Below are positions 27,374 through 36,182 of a DNA stretch of 64,000 nt, one piece after another. The stretch covers positions 2,852,001 through 2,916,000 of the forward strand of contig NZ_CP071597.1 of NCBI RefSeq assembly GCF_017357405.1. Reading direction: 5' to 3'. Made by a program: the position numbers and the translations under genes. The notes beneath the pieces were generated by a model, which had not been told where the DNA came from, searched no databases, and worked only from the letters and a program-made list of their open reading frames with translations. The stretch comes from Halomontanus rarus (GTDB lineage: Archaea > Halobacteriota > Halobacteria > Halobacteriales > Natrialbaceae). Every line of letters starts with the position of its first letter. Positions within the stretch are counted from its first letter, which is position 1.

Positions 27374-28651
27374 ATGCGGATCCGAACCGATCCCCTCGTC
27401 GTCCGGTGGGTTCTGTGGGGGACCCTCGGGGTCGTCTTCCTGCTGGTGAACATCTACCGCCTCTCCACGGCGGTGCTCGCAGCGGACCTGATGGCCGCGT
27501 TCCGGACGACCGGCGCACAGCTCGGGACGCTCCACGCCGTCTTCTTCTGGGTGTACGCGGTCATGCAGATCCCCACGGGCGTTCTCGCCGACCGGATCGG
27601 ACCCCGACGAACCGCGGCGGCGGGCGCGGTGGTGATGAACGCCGGGGCGATCTGGTTCGCGCTCGCGAGGACGTACCCGTCGGCGCTCGTCGCCCGCGGA
27701 CTCGTCGGCCTCGGCGGCAGCGTCGTCTTCGTCTGCATCCTGCGATTCTGCGCGAACTGGTACCGCGCCGACGAGTTCGCGACCATGAGCGGGCTCACCT
27801 TCGCTGTTTCGGGCATCGGCGGCATCCTCGCGACGACGCCGCTCGCAGTCGCCGTCGACGTCGGCGGGTGGCGAACGACGACCGCCGCTCTCGGTGTCTT
27901 CGGACTCGCGTTCGCGGCCGTCGCGTTCGCAGTCGTCCGCGACACGCCCGAGGCGGCCGGGTTCGAACCGCTCGAGGACGTTCCCGAGCAACCGACGCTC
28001 CCGCTCGCGGAACTCCGCGGGCACACGGCGGCCGTGCTCCGAGATCCCTGGACGTGGGTCGTGAGCCTCCTGCTGTTCTGTACGTCCGGGCTGAACCTCA
28101 CACTGTTCGGGCTGTGGGGCGTCCCCTACGTCGTCCAGACCTACGACGTCTCGGTGACCTACGCCTCGACGTTCACGCTGCTGGGCAGCGTCGGCCTCGT
28201 GGTCGGTCCGCCGGCGATCGGCTGGCTGTCGGATCGCCTCGAGCGCCGGATCGACCTGATGGTCGCTGGTGGCGTCTGTTACGTCCTCGCGCTCGGAACC
28301 GTCGCCGTCCTCGGCGCACCACCACTGCCGGTCGTCGCCCTCGTCTACTTCGCGGCTGGCGTCCTGCTCGGCGCGTTCGTGCTCAGCTACGCCGTCGTCA
28401 AGGAACGCCACCCGAGCGAAGCCAGCGGCGTCTCGACGGGGACGATCAACGGCGCGGCCTTCTTCGGCGCGGCCGTCCTCCCCACGCTGATGGGGTGGAC
28501 GCTGGACGCCTACTGGACCGGCGAGGTCGTCGGCGGCGCTCGCGTCTACACGCCCGCAGGCTACCGGATGGCGTTCGCCATCGCGACCGCGGCGGCGCTC
28601 GTCGCGCTCGCCTGCGCCGTCTGGCTTCGGGTGTACTCGCGCCGCGATTAG
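27374..28651 (+). CDS. MFS transporter
   Basis: A 425-residue carrier with about 12 transmembrane helices in two halves. The motif-A-like loop between helices 2 and 3 reads VLADRIGPRRTAA; a second copy in the second half reads GWLSDRLERRID. The shape resembles anion:cation symporters (sugar acid/phosphate group). It follows the 2-hydroxyacid dehydrogenase gene on the same strand and may import that enzyme's substrate. It converges with mutL, with only about 20 nt between the stops. Confidence 0.9.
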   Translation: MRIRTDPLVVRWVLWGTLGVVFLLVNIYRLSTAVLAADLMAAFRTTGAQLGTLHAVFFWVYAVMQIPTGVLADRIGPRRTAAAGAVVMNAGAIWFALARTYPSALVARGLVGLGGSVVFVCILRFCANWYRADEFATMSGLTFAVSGIGGILATTPLAVAVDVGGWRTTTAALGVFGLAFAAVAFAVVRDTPEAAGFEPLEDVPEQPTLPLAELRGHTAAVLRDPWTWVVSLLLFCTSGLNLTLFGLWGVPYVVQTYDVSVTYASTFTLLGSVGLVVGPPAIGWLSDRLERRIDLMVAGGVCYVLALGTVAVLGAPPLPVVALVYFAAGVLLGAFVLSYAVVKERHPSEASGVSTGTINGAAFFGAAVLPTLMGWTLDAYWTGEVVGGARVYTPAGYRMAFAIATAAALVALACAVWLRVYSRRD

Positions 28652-28672
28652 CGGCGGTCACGGCCGGTCGAA

Positions 28673-30919
28673 TCAGCCGCCGTGACCCGGATAATCCCGC
28701 TCGAATCGCTCCTCGAGTTCCCGGCCGTCGATCGAGACGATCACCGGCCGCCCGTGGGGACAGGCGTAGGGGTTCTCGCAGTCGTCGAGCGCGCGGAGCA
28801 AGTCGACGATCGAGCCCTCCGTCAGCGAGGTGTTGCCGGTGATCGAGGGGTAACACGCCAGATCGCCGAGGAACTCGTCGGCCAGCGCGTCGACGGTTTC
28901 CGACCCCGACTCGCGGTCCCCCGCGATAAAGGCGGCGAGAACGTCCCGCAGCCGGTCGGGCTCGAGGGTCTTCTCGAGGACGGCGGGAACGGTAGTCACC
29001 GCCACCGTTCGATCGTCGATCCGGTCTGCGTAGAACCCGAGCCGCGAGAGCGCCTCGCGGTAGTGTTCGAAGGCTTCCGCTTCGGCGGCGGTCAACTCGA
29101 GTTCGACGGGCGAGGCCAGCGCCTGCGCGGACGGGTCGGTCGCGAACGCCTCCTGCAGGCGCTCGTAGTTGACCCGCTCGTCGGCGGCGTGCTGGTCGAC
29201 GAGCGCGAGGCCGTCGGGCGTCTCGCAGACGACGTAGGTGTCGTGGAGCTGTCCGAGGACTCGCAGTGGTGGCAGGGAGTCGAACTCGTCGTCGCTCGTC
29301 GCCTCCTCACCCGTCAGCGTCCGCTGTTCGGTCGTCTCGGTGAACTTGCGCTCGGACTCCGTTCGCTGCTGTCGGTCTCGTCGGGCGGACCGCTGTTCGA
29401 CTGTCTCGGGTTCGGGTTCGAGTTCGGTTTCGACGTCGGCCTCAGTCTCGGCTTCGGCCCCGTTCGATTCGCTCGCAGAATCAGTCGCGTTCCCGCGGCT
29501 CGAGTCCCCCTCGCCGGTTACCGGGTTCGTCTCTTTCCCCGTCTTCGTTTTCGCTTTCGCCTCCGCACTCGCACCCGACTCGTCCGTTCGGTCGGCCGTC
29601 GGCCGCGCCCTCGAGATCGAATCCGAAGTGGCGACGTGCTCGCTCCGTTCCTCCTCACCCTCGTTTCGAGTCGCCGTCGCGTTCGATTCGGTTTCCGGCT
29701 CGGACGCCGGACTCGAGACCTCGGTTCGGGCGTCGGCTTCGGCGTCGCCGATATCCGTCTCGTCCGTCGACGCCGGACTCGAGGCCTCGTCGGGACTCGT
29801 CTCCGAGAGCGACGCGGACTCCCGCTCGGGCTCGACCCGCGCCTCCGCCGGCGCCGACCGGCCCCGGGGCGCACTCGAGCGCACTAATCCGTGCTCGAGC
29901 AGTGCCGCCTCCACCGCGGCGTCGACCTGCCGGCGCACCGCGTCGTCGTCGTCGAACCGGACCTCCCGCTTGCGAGGGTGGACGTTCACGTCGACGGCGT
30001 CGCCGGGGGCCTCGAGGAAGAGGACGACGAACGGGTACCGATCGCCCAACTGGCCGTCGTAGGCGCCCATGATCCCCTCGCGGATCGCACTCGAGGTGAT
30101 CGCGCGGCCGTTGACGTACGTCGAGAGGTACTCCGGGCTCGAGCGGTTCGTCTCGGGATGGGAGACGAGGCCGGTGACCGACTCGAGGGGGCCGGGCGGG
30201 AGGTCGCCGTCGTCGGTTCGTTCGCCCGTGGCGTCCACGCCGATCATCGCCGTCGCGACCTCGCGGCCGTACACCGAGAGGACCGCGGCCTGAAGGTCGC
30301 CCTGACCCGTCGTGGCGAACACTTCGCGGCCGTCGTGGGTCAAGGAGACGGCGGTATCCGGGTTCGCGAGCGCGTAACGCGTGACGACGCGGTTGACGTG
30401 GGCGAACTCCGTCGCCGTGGTCTTGAGGAACTTCCGTCGGGCGGGCGTGTTGTAGAAGAGGTCCGCGACCTCGATCGTCGTCCCCTCGGGACAGCCCGTC
30501 GGGCCGACCGACGCGACGTCGCCGCCCTCGTAGACTAGCTTCGTTCCCGCGCTGTCCGTCTCTCGAGGACGACTCTGCACGGTGAGCCGCGAGACGGAGC
30601 CGATGGTGTGCAAGGCCTCGCCCCGGAACCCGAGCGTCGAGACGCCGCTGTCCAGGTCCTCGACGCTTTCGATCTTGCTCGTCGTGTGCTGGCGGACGGC
30701 GGCGCGGACGTCCGCTTCGGACATCCCGCGGCCGTCGTCGGCGACCCGGACCAGATCCGTGCCGCCGGCCTCGACGGTGACGTCGATCCGGGAGGCGTCG
30801 GCGTCGAGGCTGTTCTCGACGAGTTCCTTGACGGCGCTGGCGGGGCGTTCGACGACCTCGCCCGCGGCGATGCGGGCGACGGTATCCTCGTCGAGTTCCT
30901 GAATGTCGGTTTCTGTCAT
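28673..30919 (-). CDS. mutL: DNA mismatch repair protein MutL
   Basis: A 748-residue GHKL ATPase. The N-terminal motifs are VKELVENSLDADA, VADDGRGM, LGFRGEAL and LFYNTPARRKFL. A very acidic, low-complexity linker of roughly 190 residues follows. The C-terminal endonuclease motif DQHAADERVNYE is at about residues 575-586, and CPHGRPV near the end provides a further metal ligand, so this is the nicking type of MutL. It works with MutS, encoded 1.5 kb away on the same strand with the mscS-like gene between them on the opposite strand. The ATG at 30917-30919 was chosen. Confidence 0.96.
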   Translation of the reverse strand: MTETDIQELDEDTVARIAAGEVVERPASAVKELVENSLDADASRIDVTVEAGGTDLVRVADDGRGMSEADVRAAVRQHTTSKIESVEDLDSGVSTLGFRGEALHTIGSVSRLTVQSRPRETDSAGTKLVYEGGDVASVGPTGCPEGTTIEVADLFYNTPARRKFLKTTATEFAHVNRVVTRYALANPDTAVSLTHDGREVFATTGQGDLQAAVLSVYGREVATAMIGVDATGERTDDGDLPPGPLESVTGLVSHPETNRSSPEYLSTYVNGRAITSSAIREGIMGAYDGQLGDRYPFVVLFLEAPGDAVDVNVHPRKREVRFDDDDAVRRQVDAAVEAALLEHGLVRSSAPRGRSAPAEARVEPERESASLSETSPDEASSPASTDETDIGDAEADARTEVSSPASEPETESNATATRNEGEEERSEHVATSDSISRARPTADRTDESGASAEAKAKTKTGKETNPVTGEGDSSRGNATDSASESNGAEAETEADVETELEPEPETVEQRSARRDRQQRTESERKFTETTEQRTLTGEEATSDDEFDSLPPLRVLGQLHDTYVVCETPDGLALVDQHAADERVNYERLQEAFATDPSAQALASPVELELTAAEAEAFEHYREALSRLGFYADRIDDRTVAVTTVPAVLEKTLEPDRLRDVLAAFIAGDRESGSETVDALADEFLGDLACYPSITGNTSLTEGSIVDLLRALDDCENPYACPHGRPVIVSIDGRELEERFERDYPGHGG

Positions 30920-31001
30920 CGTCTGGAGACCCTCGTCGCAGTTGCTACTGGGGTACACAGTCGTTCCCCATGAGTGTATTCACTCGGTCTTCGATTCTGC
31001 C

Positions 31002-31079
31002 GAGAGAGGGAGAGGGAGAGATAGAGAAAGAGAAAGAAAGGAAGGGGAAAAGAGGTCTGTTGAGAGGAGGAGAGGACGG
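31002..31079 (+). repeat. Near-homopurine G/A tract between mutL and mscS genes
   Basis: From 31002 to about 31079 the plus strand is almost all G and A. Uninterrupted runs lie at 31002-31021, 31023-31055 and 31062-31076, broken by a single T, by TCTGTT and by a C near the end. It sits in the shared upstream region of mutL (start 30919, leftward) and the mechanosensitive channel (start 31181, rightward). Confidence 0.75.
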
Positions 31080-31180
31080 AGCGTTCGTCTTCACGTATCG
31101 TTCCGCCGACCTGACCGCTCGAGCGCACCGATACGGTTAATTCGATCCCTCGCTTGGACTGATCAAGTGAACTGAGAGTC

Positions 31181-32407
31181 ATGGAACCCATAATCGGATT
31201 GTTCGAGGAGGTCCCCGCCTGGCAGGCGACGGCGCTCCTGATCGGCATGTCCGTCGTCGCCGCAGTGATGCTCGAGTTCGTCGTCCTCCGGACGATCCTC
31301 CGGTACACGAGCCGGACGAAGACGGCGTACGACGACATTCTCGTCGGGGAGTTCAGACTGCCGGTCGTGGTCACGGCCGCGCTGGCGGGCGTCTTCCTGT
31401 TGACCGAGGTTCCGTCGGTCGCGGAGAACGTCCTCCTCACGCCGGACCAGCTCGATACGTTTTTCGGGAAGCCGTCGCTGTCGGTCGTCGTCCTCGCGTG
31501 GGCGTTCGCCGCCAACCGGATCGTCAACCGGCTGGTCGACGAGGTCAAGGACAAAGGGTCTCGCTTCGACTTCGCGCCCGTCTTCTCGAACGTCTGGACG
31601 CTGGTCGTCCTCCTCGGAACGGTCGGTGCGCTGCTGTCGATCTGGAACTACAGCATCTCGCCGCTGCTGGGTGCAGCGGGCGTCGCCGGCATCGCCGTCG
31701 GATTCGCCGCTCGAGACACCGTCGCGAACTTCTTCGGCGGGATCGCGCTGTACTTCGACGACACGTACAAACTCGGCGACTACATCGAGTTAGATTCTGG
31801 CGAGGGCGGTACCGTCGTCAAGGTCGGCGTCCGCTCGACGACGCTCATGATGCGCGACGAGGTGTTGATCACGGTGCCGAACGCGGCGCTGAACGCCGCG
31901 AAGGTGATCAACCAGTCGGCCCCGCAACGGCGAAAGCGCCTCAAGGTGCCGATCGGCGTCGCCTACGGCACGGACATCGACGCTTTCGAGGACCTCGTCA
32001 TCGACATCGCCCTCGAGGAGTCGCTCGTCCTCGATTCACCGAAGCCGCGGATGCGGTTTCGCTCGTTCGGTGATTCGGCCCTCGAGTACGAACTGCTGTG
32101 CTGGGTCGGCTCGCCCAACCGCGAGAACAAGGCGCGCCACCGACTCAACCGAGCGATTTACAAGCGGTTGAACGACGCGGAGATCGAGATCCCGTTCCCA
32201 CAACGGGACGTTCGGATCGTGTCGGCGGCGGACGGCTCGGCGGTGACGCTCGAGATGGCCGAAAGCGAGGGCGAGGGCGGGGGCGGGGACGGGAACGAAC
32301 TGCGGAGCCAGTCGTCGGAGACGACTACGGACACGAAAATGAATACGGATCCCGACGTCGACAGGCCGGTCGTCGGCGACGGGGGCGTCGATCCCGGTCC
32401 GAAGTAG
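31181..32407 (+). CDS. Small-conductance mechanosensitive channel (MscS family)
   Basis: A 408-residue membrane channel. The first 150 residues carry about four transmembrane helices. The MscS pore helix and hinge follow (LLGAAGVAGIAVGFAARDTVANFFGG), then the conserved beta-domain (YKLGDYIELDSGEGGTVVKVGVRSTTLMMRDE and VPNAALNAAKVIN). The C-terminal cytoplasmic vestibule ends in a Gly/Asp-rich acidic tail. It releases solutes on hypo-osmotic shock, which matters for a salt-in halophile. Transcribed divergently from mutL and convergent with mutS. Confidence 0.95.
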   Translation: MEPIIGLFEEVPAWQATALLIGMSVVAAVMLEFVVLRTILRYTSRTKTAYDDILVGEFRLPVVVTAALAGVFLLTEVPSVAENVLLTPDQLDTFFGKPSLSVVVLAWAFAANRIVNRLVDEVKDKGSRFDFAPVFSNVWTLVVLLGTVGALLSIWNYSISPLLGAAGVAGIAVGFAARDTVANFFGGIALYFDDTYKLGDYIELDSGEGGTVVKVGVRSTTLMMRDEVLITVPNAALNAAKVINQSAPQRRKRLKVPIGVAYGTDIDAFEDLVIDIALEESLVLDSPKPRMRFRSFGDSALEYELLCWVGSPNRENKARHRLNRAIYKRLNDAEIEIPFPQRDVRIVSAADGSAVTLEMAESEGEGGGGDGNELRSQSSETTTDTKMNTDPDVDRPVVGDGGVDPGPK

Positions 32408-32472
32408 TCGGTAGCCGGTTGCCGGTTACCCTTGGATCCAGCGCGAACGCGAAATTCCTCGTCGGCTCTCGC

Positions 32473-35196
32473 TCACTTCCGCTCGTCCAATCGATCCTGC
32501 AACTGCTGTACCTTCGTCACCAGTTCGATCGGTGACGTCGTGTTGATGTCGAGGTCCTCGAGGTCCTCGAGGACCGCCTCGGACGCGGGATCGAGGGCGG
32601 GTGCGGATTCCTCACCGGCGGCCTCACCCTCACCCTCGGCCTCGGACTCGACGGTCGACCCGCCGCCGTCGGTCGTCACCGCCTCGCTTCCGGCCCCGTC
32701 CCCCGCTGACCCCGTTCCCGTCTGCATCGTCCCGCTCGAGAGGTCGAACACCGCCTGCACCGGCTCCGAGGAGCTGCCGCCCTTGGCTTCGATCGCTTTC
32801 TCCTCGCGCAACCGCTCGAGGACGTCCCGCGACCGATCCACGACGGGTTGCGGGACGCCGGCGAGGTCGGCGACGTGGATTCCGTAGGACCGATCCGTCG
32901 GGCCGTCGCGAACCGTCCGCAGGAAGGTGACGTCGCCGTCGCGTTCGTCGGCGGCGACGTGAACGTTGGCGACTCGCGGCAGGTTGTCCGCCAGACCCGT
33001 TAACTCGTGATAGTGGGTCGCGAACAGCGTTTTCGCCTGAATTTCGTTGTGGAGGTACTCGGTCGCGGACCACGCGATCGAAATCCCGTCGTAGGTCGCC
33101 GTCCCCCGTCCCACCTCGTCCAGGATGACCAGCGACTCCTCGGTCGCGGTGTGGAGGATGTTCGAGAGCTCGCTCATCTCGACCATGAACGTCGACCGGC
33201 CCTGCGCGAGTTCGTCGAGCGCGCCCACGCGGGTGAAGATGCCGTCGACGAGGCTGATCCGCGCCTCGCGTGCGGGGACGAAACTCCCCACCTGCGCGAG
33301 CAGGACGATACAGGCCACCTGTCGCATGTACGTCGACTTCCCGGACATGTTGGGGCCGGTAACCACGAGGAAGCCCCGATCCCGATCCATCCGCACGTCG
33401 TTGGGCACGAACTCCGTGGTCTGCTCGACGACCGGGTGGCGGCCCTGATCGATCACCAGCTCGTTGCCCTGGTGTAACGCCGGCTGGACCCAGCCGTTCT
33501 CCGCGGCGTGAGTCGCCAGACTCGAGAGCGCGTCCACCGTTGCGAGCGCCCGGCCGACGTCCTGCAGGAGCTCGGCCCGGTCGGCCACCCGATCGCGGAG
33601 TTCCTCGAACAACTCGTACTCGAGGTCGCCCCGTTTCTCCTCGAGACGGAGCACCTCGCGTTCTTTCTCCTCTAAGGCCTCGGTCGTGAACCGCTTGGAG
33701 TTCTTCAGCGTCTTGATCTCCTCGTAGTGGTCGGGGACGCCGTCGGCCGCGGACTTTCCGACCTGTACGTAGTAGCCGTCGGTCTTGTTCCGGTCGACGG
33801 TGACGTGGCTGAGGCCGTGTTTGCGCTTCTCGCGGTCGGCCAGCGAATCGAGCCACCGCTGTACCTCCTCGTGGCTGTCGATCACGTCGTCGAGTTCGTC
33901 GTCGTAGCCTCGCTGGAGGAGCCCGCCCTGGGTGACCGTCGACGGCGGGTCCTCGGCGAGTGCCTCGGCGAGTTCGTCGCGGAGGTCCCCGGCTGCCTCG
34001 CGGTCCGGGCGGTCGACGATCGCCGAAAGCGGCGATTCTGCGAGTTCGGGGTTCGAGGCGATCACCTCGGCGAGCGTCGGCAGGATCGCGAGCGTGTCCC
34101 TGACCGCGAGGAGGTCGCGGGCGTCGGCGCTGCCGTGGGTCGCCCGCGAGGCCAGCCGCGCCAGGTCGTAGGCCCCGCTCAGCGTCTCGCGGAGTTCCTC
34201 GCGGGCCAGCGCCGCGGACGAGAGCGCGGCGATCCCCTCTTGGCGTTCCTCGAGGACCGACAGCGACCGGCGCGGGCGCTGGAGCCACTCCTTCAACAGG
34301 CGGCCGCCGGCGCTCGTCTCCGTGTGGTCGATCGTCGAGAACAGCGAGCCGTCGCTGTCGCCGTGCATCGTCTCGGTGAGCTCTAAGTTGCGCTGGGTGG
34401 TCGCGTCGAGGGTGACGTGGTCGTCGCCGTGGTGGGCCTGAATGCGGGTCATCGAGGCGAGCACGCCTGTGCCGGTCTCCTCGACGTAGGAGAGGACGGC
34501 CCCGGCGGCGGCGATCGCCGGCGGAGCGACGCCGAGTCGATCGACCGTCTCGCGGCCGAACTGGTCGCCGACGGCGTGGTCGGCCCGTTTTGGCGCGAAC
34601 GACTCGGTGTCGTGGAGGGTCAGTGCCGCATCGGTCCGTTCGCGGACGAGGTGCAGAAAGTCGTCGTCGGTTCTGATCCCGGGACCGGGGAGGACTTCGA
34701 CTGGAGAGAAGCGGTAGAGTTCCGTCAGCGCTTCGTCGCCGTCTTCGGCGTCGGCGACGAGGAAGCGGCCGGTGGTGATGTCGGCGAAGGCGAGGCCGTA
34801 CTCGCCGTCGCTGCCGCCGTCCCCGGCCACGACCGCCGCCAGGTACTGCGCGTCGGCGTCGCTGGTCTCGAGGAGGGTTCCGGGGGTCACGACGCGGACG
34901 ATCTCGCGGGCGTGGCCGTCGTCGGTCTCGTACTGGTCGGCGACCGCCACGCGGTAGCCGCGTTCGACCAGGGCTTTGAGGTAGGGCGTGAGGTCGTTGA
35001 TCGGGACGCCGGCCATCGGGTACGACGAGCCGTGGGAGGACTTCTGCGAGACCTTGAGATCGAGTTCCTCGCCGACGGTCTCGGCGTCCTCGCCGAAGAA
35101 CTCGTAGAAGTCGCCACACTGCATCGTCAGCAACTCGGCGTCAGTCTCCTCCTTGAGCGAGAGGAATTCCCCGACGATGCCCGTCGCCTGTGTCAT
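32473..35196 (-). CDS. mutS: DNA mismatch repair protein MutS
   Basis: A 907-residue protein with the mismatch-binding Phe-x-Glu motif in CGDFYEFFGEDA near the N-terminus. Walker A TGPNMSGKSTYMRQ lies at about residue 612-625, Walker B is VILDEVGRGTATYDG, and LFATHYHELTG follows. This is a MutS1-type protein able to recognise mismatches; the C-terminus ends in an acidic, Gly/Ser-rich stretch and a short helical dimerisation segment. It recruits MutL. The ATG at 35194-35196 was chosen. The canonical T/S in the Walker B loop (GRGTST) is A here (GRGTAT), a mild variant. Confidence 0.96.
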   Translation of the reverse strand: MTQATGIVGEFLSLKEETDAELLTMQCGDFYEFFGEDAETVGEELDLKVSQKSSHGSSYPMAGVPINDLTPYLKALVERGYRVAVADQYETDDGHAREIVRVVTPGTLLETSDADAQYLAAVVAGDGGSDGEYGLAFADITTGRFLVADAEDGDEALTELYRFSPVEVLPGPGIRTDDDFLHLVRERTDAALTLHDTESFAPKRADHAVGDQFGRETVDRLGVAPPAIAAAGAVLSYVEETGTGVLASMTRIQAHHGDDHVTLDATTQRNLELTETMHGDSDGSLFSTIDHTETSAGGRLLKEWLQRPRRSLSVLEERQEGIAALSSAALAREELRETLSGAYDLARLASRATHGSADARDLLAVRDTLAILPTLAEVIASNPELAESPLSAIVDRPDREAAGDLRDELAEALAEDPPSTVTQGGLLQRGYDDELDDVIDSHEEVQRWLDSLADREKRKHGLSHVTVDRNKTDGYYVQVGKSAADGVPDHYEEIKTLKNSKRFTTEALEEKEREVLRLEEKRGDLEYELFEELRDRVADRAELLQDVGRALATVDALSSLATHAAENGWVQPALHQGNELVIDQGRHPVVEQTTEFVPNDVRMDRDRGFLVVTGPNMSGKSTYMRQVACIVLLAQVGSFVPAREARISLVDGIFTRVGALDELAQGRSTFMVEMSELSNILHTATEESLVILDEVGRGTATYDGISIAWSATEYLHNEIQAKTLFATHYHELTGLADNLPRVANVHVAADERDGDVTFLRTVRDGPTDRSYGIHVADLAGVPQPVVDRSRDVLERLREEKAIEAKGGSSSEPVQAVFDLSSGTMQTGTGSAGDGAGSEAVTTDGGGSTVESEAEGEGEAAGEESAPALDPASEAVLEDLEDLDINTTSPIELVTKVQQLQDRLDERK

Positions 35197-35331
35197 ACCT
35201 GTGTGGCTGTCGTCCGAGGGGTAAAATCCTCCGGGTTCCCGCCGGCTGTCCGGTTCCTCGTGGTCCGTTGTGGTCCGGTCGTTCGAGTTCGGGGGTCCGC
35301 TTCGAGCACACCGGCGTCGGAACAGCCGACG

Positions 35332-35655
35332 TCAGTAGAGCACCCCGCCCAGCGGTACGTCCTCTTCGGGGGTGACGAGCACGGGATTCCCCGCTTCGTC
35401 GGGGACGCCGACGGTCAGCACCGCCGATTCGAAGCCGGCGATCGAGACGGTTCCGAGCCCCGTCGCGCAGAGGACCTGCGTACCGGGGAGCTCCTCGGGA
35501 TCGTGGTGGTATCCCAGTTGTGCGGCCGACTGGACCTCCTCGTCCCCGAGGTCGATCCAGAGTTTGGTCATCTTCGGCTTGTTCGTCTCCGGAAACGCCT
35601 CCGCACGCTGGATCTCTCCGACGCGGATCTCCGTCTCGAGTGGACTCTCGACCAT
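35332..35655 (-). CDS. tRNA-binding (OB-fold) domain protein, CsaA-like
   Basis: A 107-residue stand-alone tRNA-binding domain (EMAPII/CsaA/Arc1p type). The segments IRVGEIQRAEAFPETNKPKM, LWIDLGDEEVQSAAQLG and VLCATGLGTVSIAGFESAVLTVG correspond to the OB-fold strands and the dimer-forming region. Its role could be as a tRNA chaperone or as an appended subunit for an aminoacyl-tRNA synthetase. The ATG at 35653-35655 was chosen. It lies at the left edge of an AT-rich spacer. Confidence 0.88.
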   Translation of the reverse strand: MVESPLETEIRVGEIQRAEAFPETNKPKMTKLWIDLGDEEVQSAAQLGYHHDPEELPGTQVLCATGLGTVSIAGFESAVLTVGVPDEAGNPVLVTPEEDVPLGGVLY

Positions 35656-36182
35656 ACCGGACCCACGACGGCCCGGCCGAAAAATCCACTCGGAAACCCG
35701 TCGGTTCGACTCGAGTCGATAGACTCGTTCTCGAAAACTGCTGGAAAAACCAAAATATAATCATTTCACGCTATATGATGGCATAGATACTAATACCTCC
35801 ATTTTCGAATATAGTGGATTGGGAACATATGGGTGGCATAATACAAAAATAGAATCTATTTGGGCGATAAACGAATTTGTTCCGGATGAATAACAACCAT
35901 AATATCTAAATTCCAAAACGTACTATTCTAGAGGATATAAAACATAAAATAAACGTCTATATATGTATTCTTACATTTCAAAATGCGCCGCTCTCGAGTC
36001 CGGCACACCGTCCCTGTAAACTCCGCCCTCGACACAGGCTGGACGTGTTCGATGACACTCGTAGGAATGTAATACCCTCGAACGACGCGGATAGAACGTG
36101 CGCGGATGCTCCACACCGCGTGTTCTCGTTCGAACGACGCGAATGCGCATCTTTATTCGGGACGCGACCTCACACGTGAGAC
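35656..36182. other. AT-rich intergenic region at the left edge of the mannan locus
   Basis: About 527 nt, of which 35740-35980 is strongly AT-rich for this genome and has many short A/T runs. No convincing gene was found, and the short open frames lack codon bias. Towards the right end are the direct repeats TCGAACGACGCG (36078-36089 and 36130-36141), the palindrome CGTTCGAACG (36127-36136) and a CTTTATTCGG TATA element (36151-36160). Confidence 0.6.
36127..36136. promoter_or_regulatory. Palindrome CGTTCGAACG upstream of the Gfo/Idh/MocA gene
   Basis: A perfect 10-bp palindrome about 15 bp upstream of the TATA element at 36151-36160. The same 10 bp recur in the beta-mannosidase promoter at 38721-38730. 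It overlaps the second of two TCGAACGACGCG direct repeats (36078-36089, 36130-36141). It is a candidate site for the local IclR regulator. Confidence 0.4.

Noticed and set aside
34417..35760. 447-codon plus-strand frame over the 5' end of mutS and the tRNA-binding gene
   Set aside because: Shadow of both minus-strand genes, with no start signal or motif.
35928..36116. 62-codon minus-strand ORF in the AT-rich spacer
   Set aside because: Composition changes along its length and there is no haloarchaeal codon bias; probably chance.
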